A DNA stretch of 64,000 nt from Halomonas sp. TA22. GTDB taxonomy: Bacteria; Pseudomonadota; Gammaproteobacteria; Pseudomonadales; Halomonadaceae. The notes under the pieces are model-generated. The model worked only from the letters and a program-made list of their open reading frames with translations. It had not been told where the DNA came from and did no database searches. Positions 61,002-64,000 of this stretch are shown here, piece by piece (the stretch's first letter is position 1; each line of letters opens with the position of its first letter). The DNA lies in NCBI RefSeq assembly GCF_013009075.1, contig NZ_CP053108.1, positions 2,294,001-2,358,000 of the forward strand, given 5' to 3'. The translations under genes were made by a program, and so were the position numbers.

Positions 61002-62510
61002 ATGACCTTGGCCATCATCAATACCCGGGCGGGTGTAGGCCTCGAGGCGCCCAACGTGGCGGTCGAGGTGCATCTGGCCAACGGGCTGCCGGGGTTGACC
61101 CTGGTCGGCCTGCCCGAGACGGCGGTGAAGGAGAGCCGCGAACGGGTGCGCAGCGCCCTGGTCAATGCTGGTTTCGAATTTCCCAATACCCGCCGCATCA
61201 CCCTCAATCTGGCTCCCGCCGACCTGCCCAAGGAGGGCGGGCGGTTCGACTTGCCGATCGCGCTGGGCATTCTGGTGGCCTCGGGTCAGATCCCCGGCGT
61301 GGCGCTCGCGCAGGTCGAGTGCCTGGGTGAGCTCGCCCTCGATGGCAAGCTGCGTCAGGTGCCGGGGGTATTGCCGATGGCACTGGCGACACGGCGCGCC
61401 GGTCGGCGCCTGATCGTACCCCGTGGCAACGCCGATGAAGCCGCTCTGGCCGGCGGCCTTGAGGTGCTCCCCGCCGAGCATCTACTCGATGTCGTGGCTC
61501 ACCTGCTGGGGCAGACACCGATCGTGCCCCACCGCCTGGCCGAGCCCCCCACGCTGCTGGATACTCACATGGACCTTGGCGAGGTGCGGGGCCAGCATCA
61601 GGCGCGTCGAGCGCTGGAGGTCGCCGCTGCAGGCGGGCACAACCTGCTGTTTGCCGGCCCTCCCGGCACCGGCAAGACCATGCTGGCTAGCCGTCTGCCG
61701 GGCATCCTGCCTCCGCTGACCGACGATGAAGCCCTGCAGGTCGCAGCAATCCGCTCGGTGAGCGGTCTGCCGCTGCGCGAGGATTGGGGGCGCCGGCCGT
61801 TTCGCTCCCCCCACCATACCGCCAGCGCGGTAGCCCTGGTCGGGGGTGGCTCCAGGCCGCGCCCCGGCGAGATCTCGTTGGCCCACCATGGCGTGCTATT
61901 CCTCGACGAGCTGCCCGAATTCAGCCGCAGCGTGCTGGAGGTGATGCGTGAGCCCATGGAGTCGGGAACGATCTCCATCTCCCGGGCCAACCATCAGCGG
62001 CGTTATCCGGCGCGCTTCCAGCTCGTGGCGGCAATGAATCCTTGTCCCTGCGGCCACCTTGGCGATCCGCGCAAGCGCTGCAGCTGCTCTCCGGCGCAGA
62101 TCCAGCGCTACCAGGCGCGGCTCTCGGGGCCACTGCTCGACCGTATTGACCTGCAGGTGGAAGTGCCGGCGCTGCCGCCTGAGCAGCTCACCTCACAGCA
62201 GGCCGGTGAAAGCTCTTCGGTAGTGCGTGAGCGGGTGCTGGCGGCGCGGGCAATACAGGCCCGGCGCGGTGCTCTTAACGCTCATCTGCCGGGGCGGGAA
62301 CTGGAAAGTGCCTGTGCTCTAGACTCCGCCACCCGAACCTGGCTGGCCAGCGTGCTGGAGCGTCTGAACCTCTCGGCGCGCGCCTACCATCGTGTGCTTC
62401 GGGTGGCACTCACGCTTGCCGACCTGGCCGGCGAAGCTCAGCCCGGGCGGGCGCATCTGATGGAAGCGATCGGCTATCGCCAGCTCGATCGCATGCTCAA
62501 GTCGGCATAG
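61002..62510 (+). CDS. comM: YifB/ComM-type Mg-chelatase-like AAA+ ATPase
   Basis: 502 residues. The N-terminal ChlI-type domain reads MTLAIINTRAGVGLEAPNVAVEVHLANGLPGLTLVGLPETAVKESRERVRSAL; then the Mg_chelatase ATPase with Walker A at 219-226 (GPPGTGKT), sensor/insert FRSPHHTASAVALVGGGSRPRPGEISLAHHGVLFLDELPEFSRSVLEVMREPMESG (Walker B), and FQLVAAMNPCPCGHLGDPRKRCSCSPAQIQRYQARLSGPLLDRIDL with Cys residues. The C-terminal domain ends GYRQLDRMLKS. ComM is a hexameric branch-migration helicase aiding integration of DNA in natural transformation; YifB is the E. coli name. The symbol is by homology only. Confidence 0.93.
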   Translation: MTLAIINTRAGVGLEAPNVAVEVHLANGLPGLTLVGLPETAVKESRERVRSALVNAGFEFPNTRRITLNLAPADLPKEGGRFDLPIALGILVASGQIPGVALAQVECLGELALDGKLRQVPGVLPMALATRRAGRRLIVPRGNADEAALAGGLEVLPAEHLLDVVAHLLGQTPIVPHRLAEPPTLLDTHMDLGEVRGQHQARRALEVAAAGGHNLLFAGPPGTGKTMLASRLPGILPPLTDDEALQVAAIRSVSGLPLREDWGRRPFRSPHHTASAVALVGGGSRPRPGEISLAHHGVLFLDELPEFSRSVLEVMREPMESGTISISRANHQRRYPARFQLVAAMNPCPCGHLGDPRKRCSCSPAQIQRYQARLSGPLLDRIDLQVEVPALPPEQLTSQQAGESSSVVRERVLAARAIQARRGALNAHLPGRELESACALDSATRTWLASVLERLNLSARAYHRVLRVALTLADLAGEAQPGRAHLMEAIGYRQLDRMLKSA

Positions 62511-62523
62511 CAGGCCGCGGCGG

Positions 62524-63015
62524 CTACAGCGCAGTGACATCGAGCGCACCCTGAAGGTGCGCCTCCCACTGCACCAGGGGCTCGCCGGGACGGCGTAACG
62601 TCACCGTCAGCTGGTAGGGCAGCAGCTCACGATCGGTCAGTCTGAGCAACGGGCCGTCGGCAACGAGCTGCGACTCGAGCAGCCACTGATTGTCCAGCAT
62701 TCCCGTTTCTCCCATCTCCGGTGTCCAATTGAGCACCTGGGGGCTGTCGGGCTGGGCGAGCAGGGAGCGTGTGAAGCTTTCGCTGAAACGCTGACCATCG
62801 ATGTGCAGACGCGCCTCGATCTCCGGCTCGGCCAGCAGCAGTACGATATCCGCCGTAGGCCGCTGCCATACCGGCTGCTCGAGCAGCCTGGCACTGGCGC
62901 GCTCGCTGAGTCCGAACAGGGCCTGGCGCAGCGTGGCGGGGCGCTCCGGCGCGCCGGCACAGGCCGCGAGCAGCAGGCAGAGCATCACCACGGCAGCAGC
63001 TCTTAGAAGCGTCAT
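62524..63015 (-). CDS. Predicted lipoprotein of unknown function
   Basis: 163 residues. MTLLRAAAVVMLCLLLAACAGAPERP is a lipoprotein signal with lipobox LAAC (Cys19). The mature part has no motif I recognise: LRQALFGLSERASARLLEQPVWQRPTADIVLLLAEPEIEARLHIDGQRFSESFTRSLLAQPDSPQVLNWTPEMGETGMLDNQWLLESQLV, then a beta-rich end (LLPYQLTVTLRRPGEPLVQWEAHLQG). The layout (an N-terminal helix, then a small alpha/beta domain with trailing strands) faintly recalls LpoB-type outer-membrane lipoproteins, but this is weak. The start overlaps the hydrolase stop (ATGA), so the two are coupled. Confidence 0.75.
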   Translation of the reverse strand: MTLLRAAAVVMLCLLLAACAGAPERPATLRQALFGLSERASARLLEQPVWQRPTADIVLLLAEPEIEARLHIDGQRFSESFTRSLLAQPDSPQVLNWTPEMGETGMLDNQWLLESQLVADGPLLRLTDRELLPYQLTVTLRRPGEPLVQWEAHLQGALDVTAL

Positions 63016-63974
63016 GAGGCAGAGCGCTCCTTGACGCCCGCCTGGGCGGCATGGGTGACCTGTATCCCAAGCAGGTAGTTCTCCAGTTCGAGAAATAGTG
63101 CCTGGCGAATCTCCTCGGCCTCGTTGACCAGATGGTGGCGGGCGGTGGGGTGACGGTAGATATGGGCATTGGGAAACTTGCGCCCCAGCACCTCGAGGTT
63201 CCAGGCCCAATCAACGGTCAGGTCCTGCTCGCCCTGCAGGATCAGGATAGGCAGCTCACTTGTGGGCAGTGCCATCAGGCGTGGCATCCAGCGGCGCATG
63301 GCGCCGACCCAGGTCAACGTCAGATGCTCGGACTGCAGGGGATCCTTCTCGCGCAGAAAGAGGCTGAACTCATCGTCCGACGAGTTGACGCGGTACTTTC
63401 TCGGCAGGGTGCGGATGAAGGGGCGTGCCAGCAGGTGCAACCAGCTGGAGCGCGGCCAACCGCTGGGCCGCACCAGAGGTGCCAGCAGGGCAAGTCCTGC
63501 CCAGCGTGTCTCCTCGCCATGACCCAACGCATCCGTCGCTAGGATGGCCGCCCCGGTGCTCTGACCGATTCCCACCCAGGGGTGCGGCGTCACCCCCTGC
63601 CGCGAGAGGGCCTCCTTCAGGGCTTCCAGGCAGGTCCCGTAATCGTCGAAGTCGTTGATCGAGGCGCGCGCCCCGCTGGAGAGCCCATGCCCCGGGAGAT
63701 CCCACAGCACCACGTTCCAGCCCTGGCACAACAGCAGTTCGAGCAGATGGCGATAGAGGCCCAGATGGTCGAAATATCCATGCACCACGAAGGCGGTACC
63801 GCGTGGCGAGGCGGGGCACCACACCTGGGTCCAAAGGCGGAATTCGGGGGTTTCGACAAAACCGGCATGCAGCGTCACCTGCTCGCAGAGCAGTGGCGCG
63901 AGTCGATAGTGGTCGAGATAATGACCGAGGTGTTCCGTCCATGGCTCGGTGCCGGACCTGGAGACAGGTTCCAC
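63012..63974 (-). CDS. Alpha/beta hydrolase (lysophospholipase-like), 5' end uncertain
   Basis: About 320 residues of the Hydrolase_4 monoacylglycerol/lysophospholipase type. Seen: TQVWCPASPRGTAFVVHGYFDHLGLYRHLLELLLCQGWNVVLWDLPGHGLSSG with the oxyanion HGYxDH motif and DxxGHG-loop, GIGQSTGAAILATDALG carrying the nucleophile Ser (G-x-S-x-G as GQSTG), LPILILQGEQDLTVDW with the acid Asp, and ARHHLVNEAEEIRQAL with the catalytic His. The GTG at 63974 is the first start inside the window, but the frame stays open to the window edge, so the true start may lie outside. Coupled to the lipoprotein gene. Confidence 0.87.
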   Translation of the reverse strand: MEPVSRSGTEPWTEHLGHYLDHYRLAPLLCEQVTLHAGFVETPEFRLWTQVWCPASPRGTAFVVHGYFDHLGLYRHLLELLLCQGWNVVLWDLPGHGLSSGARASINDFDDYGTCLEALKEALSRQGVTPHPWVGIGQSTGAAILATDALGHGEETRWAGLALLAPLVRPSGWPRSSWLHLLARPFIRTLPRKYRVNSSDDEFSLFLREKDPLQSEHLTLTWVGAMRRWMPRLMALPTSELPILILQGEQDLTVDWAWNLEVLGRKFPNAHIYRHPTARHHLVNEAEEIRQALFLELENYLLGIQVTHAAQAGVKERSAS

Positions 63975-64000
63975 TGGCCCGAGGGTGTGCAGCGACGCAA

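Overview
The window looks like a chromosomal segment of a moderately halophilic gammaproteobacterium, most likely a Halomonas-type member of the Halomonadaceae (inference from gene families and gene order; no rRNA marker is present). Most of it is GC-rich and carries standard gammaproteobacterial housekeeping genes: serA, the xseB-ispA-dxs order, ribA, hemE, fpr with a divergent LysR gene, ubiK and the comM-type yifB. These are interleaved with many uptake systems for nitrogenous and carboxylic substrates. Two stretches are clearly more AT-rich and look imported or less adapted: the peptide-transporter/CapA block (1-4850) and parts of the CoA-transferase/GntR block (about 14.3-15.1 kb and 20.4-21.6 kb).

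Layout. 1-4850: Dpp/Opp-type ABC transporter (partial permease, permease, two ATPases) followed by a CapA-like metallophosphatase. 4950-7140: an insertion-sequence graveyard with broken IS481-like, IS110, IS3, ISL3 and IS630 pieces. 7190-8590: a candidate IclR/AllR-type operator and the ureide genes allE-allA. 8591-14303: a D-amino-acid module (RpiR regulator, N-acyl-D-amino-acid deacylase, RidA, sodium:solute symporter, with a divergent PLP D-amino-acid deaminase/aldolase). 14430-21602: a CoA-dependent carboxylate module (CaiB-type transferase, crotonase, TctCBA transporter, hotdog thioesterase, TauE-type permease, GntR regulator). 21644-24940: DapA-type lyase/aldolase, FMN alpha-hydroxyacid oxidase and an enolase-superfamily enzyme. 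25113-37823: housekeeping genes (trhO, serA, xseB, ispA, dxs, ATP/ADP-translocase-like transporter, Tat-exported aldo/keto reductase, acidic secreted protein, GST, hemolysin III-like protein, ribA, hemE, VanZ-like). 38078-42727: general amino-acid ABC transporter aapJQMP plus a second RidA. 43124-46595: phnD-phnC-phnE-phnE. 47373-51282: NAD-type formate dehydrogenase, DUF1641 protein, host-attachment-family protein. 51476-55484: two tandem chemoreceptors. 55514-57413: finR-like regulator and fpr. 57440-58085: an internally deleted IS3 element with recognisable ends. 58160-60323: glnK-amtB-glnK under a sigma-54-type promoter. 60599-63974: ubiK, yifB, a lipoprotein and an alpha/beta hydrolase.

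How the parts fit. The window is dominated by nitrogen scavenging: peptides, ureides, D-amino acids, L-amino acids, ammonium and phosphonates or related compounds, with two chemoreceptors of which the first carries the amino-acid-binding dCache signature. Two RidA proteins sit next to amino-acid catabolism or uptake, which suits their role in clearing reactive enamines. The most unusual observations are: a decayed second copy of the 3' end of amtB plus its terminator downstream of dxs; a CoA-transferase/crotonase pair in which both enzymes appear to lack a textbook catalytic residue, behind a near-perfect 20-bp palindrome; an exact IclR-type operator upstream of allE; two glnK genes flanking amtB; and the amino-acid signature in the first chemoreceptor.
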